A stretch of 64,000 nt of DNA from Methylobacterium thuringiense. Its GTDB lineage: Bacteria > Pseudomonadota > Alphaproteobacteria > Rhizobiales > Beijerinckiaceae. The stretch lies in the NCBI RefSeq assembly GCF_022179645.1, contig NZ_BPRA01000010.1, forward strand, positions 62,001-126,000, written 5' to 3'. The position numbers were made by a program, and so were the translations under genes. How positions within the stretch are numbered: the stretch's first letter is position 1; each line of letters begins with the position of its first letter. Shown here one piece after another: positions 1-7,518 of the stretch. The notes under the pieces are model-generated. The model was not told the DNA's origin. It saw only the letters and a list, made by a program, of their open reading frames with translations, and did not search any database.

Positions 1-605
1 AAGCTGATGACGCCGCCGGAGAAAACCGGCGCGTCGGATCGGGATTCCTCCGCCGCGGCGCGTTCTTCCAGGACGACCCGATCGAGGTTGATCACACCGT
101 CGGGCACCTCCGGCCCGAAGGCCGCGACGTAGCGCAAGCCGAAATAGCGGGCGGCGACCGCGCAGAGCCGCTCGGCGGGGGCAGACGCACCGAGGCGGGC
201 TTGGGTGAGGACGGCGGAGAGTCCGGCGCTCTCGACGGCCGCGACGAGGTTGTCCTCGTCCCAGGAGGCCGGCAGGAGACAGGGGACATGGCCGGCCGCC
301 TCGACCGCGAGCAGCGCCAGGGCGCTCTCGGCGCTGCCGGGCAGGCACAGGCCGATGCGGCTCCCGGGCGGCAGACGCCAGCCGCGCAGGCCGCGGGCAA
401 GGCGTTCGACGATCTCGGCGGCGGCGGAATAGGTCCAGGTGATCGGCGGCCGGCCGCTCCAGAGCGGCTTGTCGGCGGGATCGATCAGGGCGACGCGGTC
501 GGGATGGCGCCGGGCGGTGAGCCGCAACAATGCGCCGAGCCCGATCTGCGCCAATGACGGCGCCCGCAGCGACTCAGCTTCCGTGACAACCCAATGCGCA
601 GACAC
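1..605 (-). CDS. AMP-dependent acyl-CoA synthetase/ligase, N-terminal part, continues beyond window
   Basis: The frame opens at a GTG (605-603) and stays open to the window edge, giving the first 201 residues. An in-frame stop lies a short way upstream. The opening LLRLTARRHPDRVALID, the ITWTYSAAAEIVERLARGL segment and the helix LCLPGSAESALALL are typical of adenylate-forming enzymes (ANL superfamily), which activate a carboxylate with ATP and pass it to CoA or a carrier-protein thiol. The SGTTG-type phosphate-binding loop would lie beyond the edge, so substrate and activity cannot be judged. It sits 99 bp downstream of an unknown gene on the same strand and close to an acyl carrier protein and an FkbH-like gene, so loading of that carrier protein is a reasonable inference. 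It could equally be an ordinary acyl-CoA ligase. Confidence 0.75.
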   Translation of the reverse strand, partial: MSAHWVVTEAESLRAPSLAQIGLGALLRLTARRHPDRVALIDPADKPLWSGRPPITWTYSAAAEIVERLARGLRGWRLPPGSRIGLCLPGSAESALALLAVEAAGHVPCLLPASWDEDNLVAAVESAGLSAVLTQARLGASAPAERLCAVAARYFGLRYVAAFGPEVPDGVINLDRVVLEERAAAEESRSDAPVFSGGVIS

Positions 606-704
606 CTGGACGCATCCCCGATCCCGCCTGCGGTGATGGGGTCGTCATGGTTAATCGAGCGTTAAGAGCCGGCGAGGGTGCGCCCGCGAAAACGCGCCGG
701 CGGT

Positions 705-1751
705 TCATTTCGCCCAACTCTTGGCCACGGACTTCCGGATGGCCTCGCTCATCACGATGTCGAAGTTCAGGAAGTCCTGCACGTCGCGCAGGGCCCGCAG
801 GCGATCGGCGAGGGCGTAGGCCTCCGGGGCGATCGGTGTGGGCGACGGCACCGGGGCATCGATCCCCAACCGGTCGAACACCGTCGCGGCGAAGGCTTCG
901 AAGTAGTCGCGGTGGCCGACGATCGACACCCGCGAGAGCACCTCCACCGCGATGATGGAGTTGGCGGGCAGGATGCGGTCTTCGGGAAACCGCGTGCCGA
1001 GGAGCCGGGTCAGCGGGTTGTAGAGCAGGCGATAGGCCGATTCCGGCAGCATCCGGAAGAACCGCCTCAGGCTCTTCGGGTCGGCATAGTCATAATCCGC
1101 GGTGAACCGCGCCGCCTCCGCCAGATCGCCCAGGCGCCAGCTCTGGTCGGGATCCTGGGCGAGCGCGGTGCGTTCGCGAAGCCAGAGCATACGGCTCGCC
1201 ATTTCGACGAACGGCTCCTGGACGAGCATCATCGTCAGGATGTCCTGCAGCACGAAATGCGACTCGTAGCGCGGATAGACGAGCGCCCCGGACAGGAAGC
1301 AGGAGGTCAGGGTTGGCGTTTCGAACAGGACCGACAGGACCTGCTCGGAGAATTTCCCGATCCCGAAATAGCTCTGCTGGAAATGCGGGTAGAGCGCCGC
1401 CTGGAGCACGGTCTCGGGATGGATGCCGGTGTTCACCAGGACCGCCTTCAGCCTGCACAGGCCGTGATCCGGGATGCGGCGATGGATGAGGACGTTGGTG
1501 TCGACGTCGCGGACTTCGACCCGCGGAAGCCCTGCGAGGCCCGGAACGTTCTGCTCGTTGACCTGAAACCGGCATTGCCCGGTCGAGTGCAGGCCCGCTT
1601 CCCGAAGTTCGGCGATGGTCTCGCTCGCCGCGATCTCCGCCACCCGTCGTCCGTCGACGGAGACGTGGATACGGCTGATCGCCAGCGGGTTGTCCGGGAC
1701 GACCCATCCATGGATGACGTGGCCCTCGTCAGCGTCTACGAAAAACCGCAT
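705..1751 (-). CDS. Conserved-looking protein of unknown function next to ACP/FkbH genes
   Basis: This 348-aa frame starts at ATG 1751. I do not recognise the family. Residues 1 to about 100 look beta-rich (FFVDADEGHVIHGWVVPDNP at the start, then alternating hydrophobic residues) and could be a small sandwich or carbohydrate-binding-like fold. The rest is helical with many aromatic residues and no signal peptide or clear membrane segment. It is transcribed away from the acyl carrier protein gene across a 195-bp gap that must hold both promoters, and the partial ligase follows on the same strand. Context suggests a role in the same pathway, perhaps as an acyltransferase or structural partner, but no catalytic motif supports this. 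Confidence 0.6.
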   Translation of the reverse strand: MRFFVDADEGHVIHGWVVPDNPLAISRIHVSVDGRRVAEIAASETIAELREAGLHSTGQCRFQVNEQNVPGLAGLPRVEVRDVDTNVLIHRRIPDHGLCRLKAVLVNTGIHPETVLQAALYPHFQQSYFGIGKFSEQVLSVLFETPTLTSCFLSGALVYPRYESHFVLQDILTMMLVQEPFVEMASRMLWLRERTALAQDPDQSWRLGDLAEAARFTADYDYADPKSLRRFFRMLPESAYRLLYNPLTRLLGTRFPEDRILPANSIIAVEVLSRVSIVGHRDYFEAFAATVFDRLGIDAPVPSPTPIAPEAYALADRLRALRDVQDFLNFDIVMSEAIRKSVAKSWAK

Positions 1752-1946
1752 GCCCCTCCGAGCGCCTCCCCTGGTCCGATCCGCGAAACCGTCGACCGGT
1801 TCGGATACGGCTCCGGCGCGAGGCGATTGATAGCCCAGTTCGCCGGCCGGCGCATGCCACAGAAATGCTGCCGATCCGAGGCAGAGGCCGCATCGTCACG
1901 AACAGCCGCAACCCGATCGGGCGGGACGCCTCGGAGTTTCCTCTCC

Positions 1947-2210
1947 ATGCACAACGACGCGATCTACGAGCAACTGACCTCGGTCTTCCGCGACGTCTTC
2001 CAGGACGATGCGCTGACGATCGCGCCCGAGACGACGGCGCAGGACGTCGCCGGATGGGATTCCGGCCGGATGATCGAACTCATCATGGCGGCGGAATCGC
2101 AGTTCGGCATCCGCTTCACGAGCCGGGAGGTCGACGCCATGGCCCGCGTGGGCGATTTCGCGGAGACGATCGCGCGCAAGACCGCAGGCAGAGCTGACGG
2201 GCCGGGCTGA
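1947..2210 (+). CDS. Acyl carrier protein
   Basis: An 87-aa acidic protein with the length and helical pattern of an acyl carrier protein. The phosphopantetheine site is WDSGRMIEL with the candidate serine at residue 39; the common motif is DSL, so the residue after the serine is Gly here instead of Leu. The following LIMAAESQFGIRF matches helix II and loop of discrete carrier proteins that partner FkbH enzymes. The gene ends 11 bp before the fkbH-like start, so they almost certainly form one operon. It would carry the acyl or glyceryl group as a thioester in the cytoplasm. Longer starts upstream in this frame run antisense to the neighbouring gene and were not used. Confidence 0.8.
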   Translation: MHNDAIYEQLTSVFRDVFQDDALTIAPETTAQDVAGWDSGRMIELIMAAESQFGIRFTSREVDAMARVGDFAETIARKTAGRADGPG

Positions 2211-2221
2211 CGGGCGGGGCC

Positions 2222-4102
2222 ATGCATCTCTCCTGGCTGCCCGAACCGCGCGACTGGGCAGGCGCGCTGGCGTCGCTCGGTGCGCCGGATGCGCCCTGGG
2301 AGGCGTTCGTCCGGCTCGCCGGCACGCGGCTCGACGCGCTCCGGACGAACCAGCTCGACCGCGCCCTTCAGAAGCGCCTGGCGCATGCAGCCGAGAGCTT
2401 CGGACCCCCGCCGGTCAAGCTCGCTGTTCTGGCCTCCTCGACCGTCTCGCACCTGCTGCCCGCGATCCGCGTCGGCGCCCTGCGCAGGGGACTCCGGCTC
2501 GAGACTTACGAAGGGCCTTACGGCTCCTATCTCCAGGACGTGCTCGACGACGCGTCGGGGCTGCACGCCTTCCGGCCGGACGAGATCCTGTTCGCGTTCG
2601 ACACGGCCCACGTCACCCGCGGGATCAACCCGACGGCCGACGGCGCCTCGGCCGACGGCGCACGCGCGGCGGCGCTGGCGGGGATGCGCGACCTGTGGCG
2701 GCAGGCCCGCGCACGCTTCCGCTGCCCGATCCTGCAGCAGACCCTGCTCCCGACGGCCCTGCCGCTGCTGGGCGCGAACGAACATGCGCTCGCGGGCTCC
2801 CGCGCCTGGGCGACCATGCTGCTCAACGCCGAGATCCGCGAGGCTGCGCCGGAGGAGGGCGTCGACGTCTTCGCCCTCGACGACATGGCGCTGCGCTACG
2901 GTCTCTCGGCGCTGCACGATCCCGTCTGGTGGCTCAGGGCGAAACACGAGGTCAGCGCCGCAGCCGCGCCGATCTACGGGGACCGGCTCGCCAGGCTGCT
3001 CGCCGCGCGAAAAGGCCTGTCGCGAAAGTGCCTGGTGCTCGATCTCGACAACACCGTCTGGGGCGGGGTGATCGGCGATGACGGGCTCGCCGGGATCGTG
3101 CTCGGGCAGGGCAGCGCAGAGGGCGAGGCGTATCTCTCGTTGCAGGCCTATGCCCGCGACTTGGCGGCGCGGGGCGTCATCCTCGCGGTCGTCTCCAAGA
3201 ACGACGAGGCCAATGCCCTGGAGGCGTTCGAACACCATCCGGAGATGCTGCTGCGCCGCGGCGACATCGCCGTCTTCCTGGCGAACTGGGACGACAAGGC
3301 CCAGAACCTCCGGCGCGTCGCCGCGACGCTGAACATCGGCCTGGAATCCCTGGTCTTCGTCGACGACAACCCGTTCGAGCGCGAGCTCGTCCGCGCCGAG
3401 TTGCCGATGGTGGCGGTGCCCGAACTGCCCGACGATCCGTCGGGCTACGCGCCCTGCCTCGCGGAAGCCGGTTATTTCGAAGCCCTCGCCGTCACCGACG
3501 AAGACCGGGCCCGCGGCCGGCACTACGCGGCGCAGGCCGTCCATCGCTCGGCGCTCGCGGAAGCGGCCGACCTGCCGGCCTATCTCGCCGGCCTCGACAT
3601 GCGGCTGGTCGCCGCCCCGTTCGATCGGATCGGCCTCGCCCGGATCGTCCAGCTCACGAACAAGACCAACCAGTTCAACCTGACCACCCGCCGCACGACC
3701 GAGGACGCCACGCTGGCGCTGATGGCGGACGGCGACGTCCTCTGCCGCCAGTTCCGCCTCATCGACAGGCTCGCGGATAACGGGATGATCGGCCTCGTCG
3801 TCGGCCGTCTGACCGGAACGGGCGATTGCGTGATCGAGTCGTGGTTGATGAGCTGTCGCGTGCTCGGGCGCGGAGTCGAGGCGGCGATGCTGTCGGTGCT
3901 CGTGCAGGCCGCGTCGGAGAGGGGCGCGCAACGCCTGATCGGCCTCTACGGGCCGAGCGCGAAGAACGGGATGGTACGCGGCCATTACGGCCGGCTCGGG
4001 TTCACGCTGCTCGATACGGACGAGGACGGCGGCACCCGACACGGTCTCGACCTGTCGGCTTACGTCCCCAGTCCGGGACCGATCCACATCGAGGGCGTCT
4101 GA
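2222..4102 (+). CDS. FkbH-like HAD-family protein with C-terminal GNAT-like domain
   Basis: 626 aa. Residues about 270-400 are a HAD phosphatase fold with motif I LDLDNTVWGGVIGDDG (nucleophile D274, second Asp D276), motif II around AVVSKND and the acidic motif LVFVDDNPFERE. Residues about 470-610 look like a GNAT acyltransferase fold, typical of FkbH-like proteins. Characterised FkbH enzymes take 1,3-bisphosphoglycerate, dephosphorylate it and load a glyceryl group onto a carrier protein for polyketide extender units; other relatives act in sugar modification. The adjacent carrier protein supports acyl transfer to ACP here. The start ATG follows a GGGCGGGG stretch. Length fits the long FkbH class. 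No polyketide synthase is visible within the window. Confidence 0.85.
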   Translation: MHLSWLPEPRDWAGALASLGAPDAPWEAFVRLAGTRLDALRTNQLDRALQKRLAHAAESFGPPPVKLAVLASSTVSHLLPAIRVGALRRGLRLETYEGPYGSYLQDVLDDASGLHAFRPDEILFAFDTAHVTRGINPTADGASADGARAAALAGMRDLWRQARARFRCPILQQTLLPTALPLLGANEHALAGSRAWATMLLNAEIREAAPEEGVDVFALDDMALRYGLSALHDPVWWLRAKHEVSAAAAPIYGDRLARLLAARKGLSRKCLVLDLDNTVWGGVIGDDGLAGIVLGQGSAEGEAYLSLQAYARDLAARGVILAVVSKNDEANALEAFEHHPEMLLRRGDIAVFLANWDDKAQNLRRVAATLNIGLESLVFVDDNPFERELVRAELPMVAVPELPDDPSGYAPCLAEAGYFEALAVTDEDRARGRHYAAQAVHRSALAEAADLPAYLAGLDMRLVAAPFDRIGLARIVQLTNKTNQFNLTTRRTTEDATLALMADGDVLCRQFRLIDRLADNGMIGLVVGRLTGTGDCVIESWLMSCRVLGRGVEAAMLSVLVQAASERGAQRLIGLYGPSAKNGMVRGHYGRLGFTLLDTDEDGGTRHGLDLSAYVPSPGPIHIEGV

Positions 4103-4418
4103 GCGGCCCGGCCGCGAGTCCGAATGATGGTTTCCGTCAGACGGACCGATCTGCGCCCTTCCGATTCACCCGGCATCCGTGTACGGCGCAGGCGTCATGC
4201 CTTCGCCGCATTACGGGGGGAAAGCAGGCCGCGCGATCGTTCGACCGGGCAACGGGTTACCTGGAGACAGGGCCGGCGTCCTCGAAGATCCGACGCTTCC
4301 GGATGGGATAGGCCCATCGCCGGTCCGTCGGGTCGCATCGGTCCCGCTGCTCTTCGGACACTGCGTGCGTCACGAAAGCCGCACCACGAAGCGACGATTC
4401 GAATCCGTTGAAGGGGTC
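4103..4418. other. 316-bp gap, no recognised feature
   Basis: No convincing reading frame, hairpin terminator or repeat was seen between the fkbH-like gene and the ialB-like gene. It presumably carries the promoter of the downstream gene, but no clear -35/-10 pair could be assigned. Confidence 0.4.
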
Positions 4419-5195
4419 ATGAAGCCGATGTTCTCTGCAAACCGTCCCGCGCGCCCGCTGCGCACAGCCGCGCTCATCGCCCTGGCGGGCCTCGGCGCCG
4501 GCCTTGCCAGCCCGGCCTTCGCCCAAGCCAACAAGAAGCCCGCTCCGGCGGCGCCTGCGCCGGCTGCTCCCGCTCCGGCCGGTCAGCCGCAGCAGGGTGC
4601 CGCCCAGCAGGCCGGTCCGCAGATCATCACCGTCAAGTCCGAGCCGAGCCAGGACAAGTGGACCAAGGTCTGCGGCAAGGACAACAATTCCGGTACCGAC
4701 GTCTGCTACACGACGCGCGACTTCGTCTCCGACAACGGCCAGCCGGTGCTCGCGGCCGCCGTCTACGACATGAAGAACGCGGCCCAGAAGCAGGAGGTCA
4801 AGGTCGTCCGCTTCCTGCTGCCGCTCGGCCTGATGCTGGCGCCCGGCATCCGCTTCAGCATCGACGGCAAGGAACTCACCGCCGGCAAGTTCGCGGTCTG
4901 CTTCCCCAACGGCTGCTTCGCGGAAGCCGGCGGCGTCACGCCGGAATTCATCGCCGCCCTCAAGAAGGGCACGCTGCTGAACGTCGCCGTGCAGAACCAG
5001 ACCCAGAAGGAAGTCATCTTCGCGGTGCCGCTCGCCGGCTTCGGCACGGCCTTCGACGGCCCGGCCGTCGATCCGAAGGTGCTCGAAGAGCAGCAGAAGA
5101 AGCTCCAGGCCGAGCTCGAGAAGAAGAGCGATGCCATGCGCAAGAACCTCGAGAACGGTGCCGCCGCACCGGCCGCCAACGCCGCGCCGAAATAG
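4419..5195 (+). CDS. Invasion-associated locus B (IalB) family protein
   Basis: 258 aa. The N-terminus is a signal peptide (AALIALAGLGAGLASPAFAQ) followed by an Ala/Pro/Gln-rich linker. The domain from about residue 70 has the IalB hallmarks: a WTKVCGKDN segment, paired cysteines (VCYTTRD and VCFPNGCF) likely forming disulfides, and a hydrophobic VVRFLLPLGLMLAPGIRF core. The C-terminus is a charged coiled-coil-like tail. IalB proteins are periplasmic or envelope proteins of Hyphomicrobiales whose biochemical role is unclear despite the name. AAGGGG at 4411-4416 lies close to ATG 4419; an ATG at 4428 has better spacing and is the alternative start. A strong terminator follows. Confidence 0.85.
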   Translation: MKPMFSANRPARPLRTAALIALAGLGAGLASPAFAQANKKPAPAAPAPAAPAPAGQPQQGAAQQAGPQIITVKSEPSQDKWTKVCGKDNNSGTDVCYTTRDFVSDNGQPVLAAAVYDMKNAAQKQEVKVVRFLLPLGLMLAPGIRFSIDGKELTAGKFAVCFPNGCFAEAGGVTPEFIAALKKGTLLNVAVQNQTQKEVIFAVPLAGFGTAFDGPAVDPKVLEEQQKKLQAELEKKSDAMRKNLENGAAAPAANAAPK

Positions 5196-5262
5196 TTTTT
5201 TGGATGAGGGTGTCTCTATCCCGGATCGGGGTGGAGACGCCGATCCGGTTACGACACGACGC

Positions 5263-5293
5263 AAAGGCCGGGCAGCAATGCCCGGCCTTTTTT
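5263..5293. terminator. Intrinsic terminator between convergent ialB-like and hspQ genes
   Basis: A 12-bp perfect stem (AAAGGCCGGGCA / TGCCCGGCCTTT) with a GCAA tetraloop is followed by a T run on the plus strand and preceded by an A run, so it can work for both converging genes. Confidence 0.9.
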
Positions 5294-5322
5294 CACGTTC
5301 GCCAATCTAAACCAGCAAAAAA

Positions 5323-5706
5323 TCAGTTCGCCTGGCCGGCCCGCACCCGATACGCGCCGTCCGGCGCCCGGTCGAACACCTCGGAGATGCCGGCATGGCG
5401 CAGCGCCTCGCCCGAGGTGTCGGGCACGAGGTTCTGCTCCGAGACGTAGGCGATGTACTCGCTGTCCGCGTTTTCGGCGAGCAGGTGGTAGAACGGCTGG
5501 TCCTTGCGCGGCCGGACCTCCTCCGGGATCGCCTGCCACCATTCGTCGGTGTTGGCGAATTCCGGGTCGACGTCGAATACGACGCCGCGGAACGGATAGA
5601 TCCGGTGACGGACTACCGAGCCGAGATTGAACTTGGCCGTTCTGATCAGGTCGTCGGGCATCGCAGCATCATGCATGGCCGGTAAATAGGCCGGGCTCTC
5701 GTCCAT
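5323..5706 (-). CDS. hspQ: Heat shock protein HspQ
   Basis: 127 aa as drawn from ATG 5706. The core AKFNLGSVVRHRIYPFRGVV, FDVDPEFANTDEWW and the following QPFYHLLAENADSEYIAYVS are diagnostic of HspQ (YccV-like, hemimethylated-DNA-binding fold). In enterobacteria HspQ modulates Lon protease and DnaA levels; the same role is inferred here. Enterobacterial HspQ is about 105 aa and begins near the AKF segment, so ATG 5661 (MPDDLIRTAKF) or ATG 5676 could be the true start, giving 112 or 117 aa. It converges with the ialB-like gene across a shared terminator, and its promoter must lie in or just after the short gap to the lyase gene. Confidence 0.92.
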   Translation of the reverse strand: MDESPAYLPAMHDAAMPDDLIRTAKFNLGSVVRHRIYPFRGVVFDVDPEFANTDEWWQAIPEEVRPRKDQPFYHLLAENADSEYIAYVSEQNLVPDTSGEALRHAGISEVFDRAPDGAYRVRAGQAN

Positions 5707-5733
5707 GTCACCCGATCCTGCCCTGCGGCAGGA

Positions 5734-6783
5734 TCACGGCAGCTTGTAGACTTTCGCCAGTTCCGGGTCCTTGTCGGCGACGAGCCGGGCGAGGTCGACG
5801 ATGACCTTGGCCTGTTTCCAGGTGGCGTCGTCCTGCATCTTGCCGTCGAGCATCACCGCACCGGTGCCGTCGGGCATCGCCGCGACGATGCGCGCGGCGA
5901 AGTTCACCTCGTCGGGATCGGGCGCGAACACCCGCTTGGCGATGGCGACCTGACTCGGGTGCAGCGTCCAGGCGCCGGCGCAGCCCATCAGGAAGGCGTT
6001 GCGGAACTGGACCTCGCAGGCGGCCGAATCGGAAAAGTCGCCGAACGGGCCGTAGAACGCCTTGATGCCGTTGGCGGCGCAGGCATCGACCATGCGGGCG
6101 ATCGTGTAGTGCCAGAGGTCCTGCTGCGCCGAGGCGCGGGCCTCCTCGCCTTTGGCGTCGGAGATGACGCGGTATTCGGGGTGGCCGCCGCCGACGCGGG
6201 TGGTCTTCATGCCGCGCGAGGCCGCGAGGTCGGCCGGCCCGAGGCTCATGCCGTGCATGCGGGGCGAGGCGGAGGCGATGGCGTCGACATTGGCGACGCC
6301 TTCCGCCGTTTCCAGGATCGCGTGGACCAGGATCGGCTTCTCGACCTTGTGGCGAGCCTCGAGTTGCGACAGCAGCTGGTCGATGTAGTGGATGTCCCAG
6401 GGCCCTTCGACCTTCGGCACCATGACCACGTCGAGCTTCGAGCCGATCTCGGCGACGATCTCGAACAGGTCGTCGAGAATCCAGGGCGAATTCAGGGCGT
6501 TGATGCGGGTCCAGAGGCCGGTGCCGGTCCTGGCGAAGTCGATCTCCTTGCCCATGGCGATGAAGCCCTTGCGCGCGGCTTCCTTCTGGTCGGCCGGCAC
6601 GGCGTCCTCGAGGTTGCCGAGCACCACGTCGACCGTCGCGGCCAGATCGCCGACCTTCGCGCGAACCTTCTCGTTGTGCGGCGGCACGAAGTGAATCATG
6701 CGCTCGAGCTTCACCGGAAGTTCACGGAACGGCTCCGGAGCACCGGCGGCGAGCGGCTGGAAGAAGCGGCGCGGAAGTTTCAT
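5734..6783 (-). CDS. HpcH/HpaI-family CoA-ester lyase (malyl-CoA lyase-like)
   Basis: 349 aa from ATG 6783 ([11 protein letters not shown]). It has the citrate-lyase-beta/malyl-CoA-lyase signatures: [19 protein letters not shown] (acidic metal-binding region), [12 protein letters not shown], the [11 protein letters not shown] strand, [17 protein letters not shown] and the C-terminal [13 protein letters not shown]. Family members cleave malyl-CoA or methylmalyl-CoA to acetyl- or propionyl-CoA plus glyoxylate, relevant to the serine cycle and ethylmalonyl-CoA pathway of methylotrophs. The sequence differs clearly from the classical 324-aa serine-cycle MclA, so exact substrate and gene symbol are left open. 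An upstream in-frame ATG at 6915 was rejected because it reads through a dispersed repeat. Confidence 0.85.
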   Translation of the reverse strand: MKLPRRFFQPLAAGAPEPFRELPVKLERMIHFVPPHNEKVRAKVGDLAATVDVVLGNLEDAVPADQKEAARKGFIAMGKEIDFARTGTGLWTRINALNSPWILDDLFEIVAEIGSKLDVVMVPKVEGPWDIHYIDQLLSQLEARHKVEKPILVHAILETAEGVANVDAIASASPRMHGMSLGPADLAASRGMKTTRVGGGHPEYRVISDAKGEEARASAQQDLWHYTIARMVDACAANGIKAFYGPFGDFSDSAACEVQFRNAFLMGCAGAWTLHPSQVAIAKRVFAPDPDEVNFAARIVAAMPDGTGAVMLDGKMQDDATWKQAKVIVDLARLVADKDPELAKVYKLP

Positions 6784-6840
6784 GAGGTCTCGGGCTCCGG
6801 GTGCGGCCATCTCGGCAGACATTCTGGCCGTCCGGTTAGA

Positions 6841-6884
6841 GCATGATGCGGGAAAGTGGAATCCGGTTTCCCGAAAACATCGTG
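6841..6884. repeat. Dispersed palindrome of the common alphaproteobacterial GCATGAT...type
   Basis: An imperfect palindrome beginning GCATGATGCGGGAAA and ending TTTCCCGAAAACATCGTGC with a short central loop. It matches a repeat type widespread between genes of Hyphomicrobiales and lies just upstream of the lyase gene. Confidence 0.7.
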
Positions 6885-6962
6885 CGACGGCAGAGATCGG
6901 GAGCGTGAGGTCCATCTCCGAGCAAGGCCTGCTGTCGCCTGAGCCGGCTTACCGTCACGCTA

Positions 6963-7023
6963 GAGCGCTTTCCGACCGAGTGGATACCGGTCGGTCGTAA
7001 GAAAGCGCGTCATAACGATGGCC
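6963..7023. repeat. Dispersed palindrome, GAGCGCTTTCCGA type, copy 1
   Basis: Reads GAGCGCTTTCCGACCGAGTG and closes with GTCGTAAGAAAGCGCGTCAT, pairing GCGCTTTC with GAAAGCGC. A second copy with the same layout is at 50324-50388, which shows it is a genomic repeat family. Confidence 0.75.
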
Positions 7024-7066
7024 TAGAGCCGCCGGCCTGATGCAATCAGGTCGGATACGGCTCTAG
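7023..7066. repeat. Palindrome CTAGAGCCG...CGGCTCTAG
   Basis: A 44-bp inverted repeat with outer arms CTAGAGCCG/CGGCTCTAG and inner arms CCTGAT/ATCAGG around a GCA loop. It follows two other palindromes in the same 735-bp gap (6784-7518), which otherwise shows no gene. Confidence 0.7.
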
Positions 7067-7518
7067 CCCGCCGCGGCGATGCTCGTCGGCCCAGGGACGG
7101 CCAGCGACCCGCATCGTGCGGCACGGCCGTCGACGGGATTCCACGATTTTGGAATGTGAGGACACTAGGCAAGACCACGCTTTGGTCGTTATCTTGCCGA
7201 GGCAGTCGGCCGAGCGGATTTCAACTGGTTAATCGAAATCATGAGCGCCTCTCAGACCTGCTCGACGGTGTGCGAAGTCGGCAAAAAAGCCGATTCCCAT
7301 GTTTTTCGTGCGTTCGTCGAAGTTTCCGATCCCAAGCTCCTTCCCTCCGAAGATTGTATTGGGGCGGTTGCACGCGCCCGCCATGCCGACGTCACCTCGA
7401 CGTGCGCTGACGCACGGAGCACCCCATCATGGGGGTCATTCGTACGCGGCCCATCAGGAACAGGCCGGAGCCTCCCGTGTTCTTCGGTCGAGGCGGCCTC
7501 GGGAAGGAATTGGCCATC

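Noticed and set aside
678-1946. Plus-strand open frame leading into the acyl carrier protein
   Set aside because: It is antisense to the 705-1751 gene and has biased composition; only the part from ATG 1947 reads as an acyl carrier protein.
1964-4087. Long open frame on the minus strand opposite the ACP and fkbH-like genes
   Set aside because: It is antisense to a clear FkbH protein, is very rich in Arg, Glu, Gly and Val with no recognisable domain, and arises from the high GC content.
4257-5264. Minus-strand frame opposite the IalB-like gene
   Set aside because: Antisense shadow; the plus frame has a signal peptide and IalB motifs.
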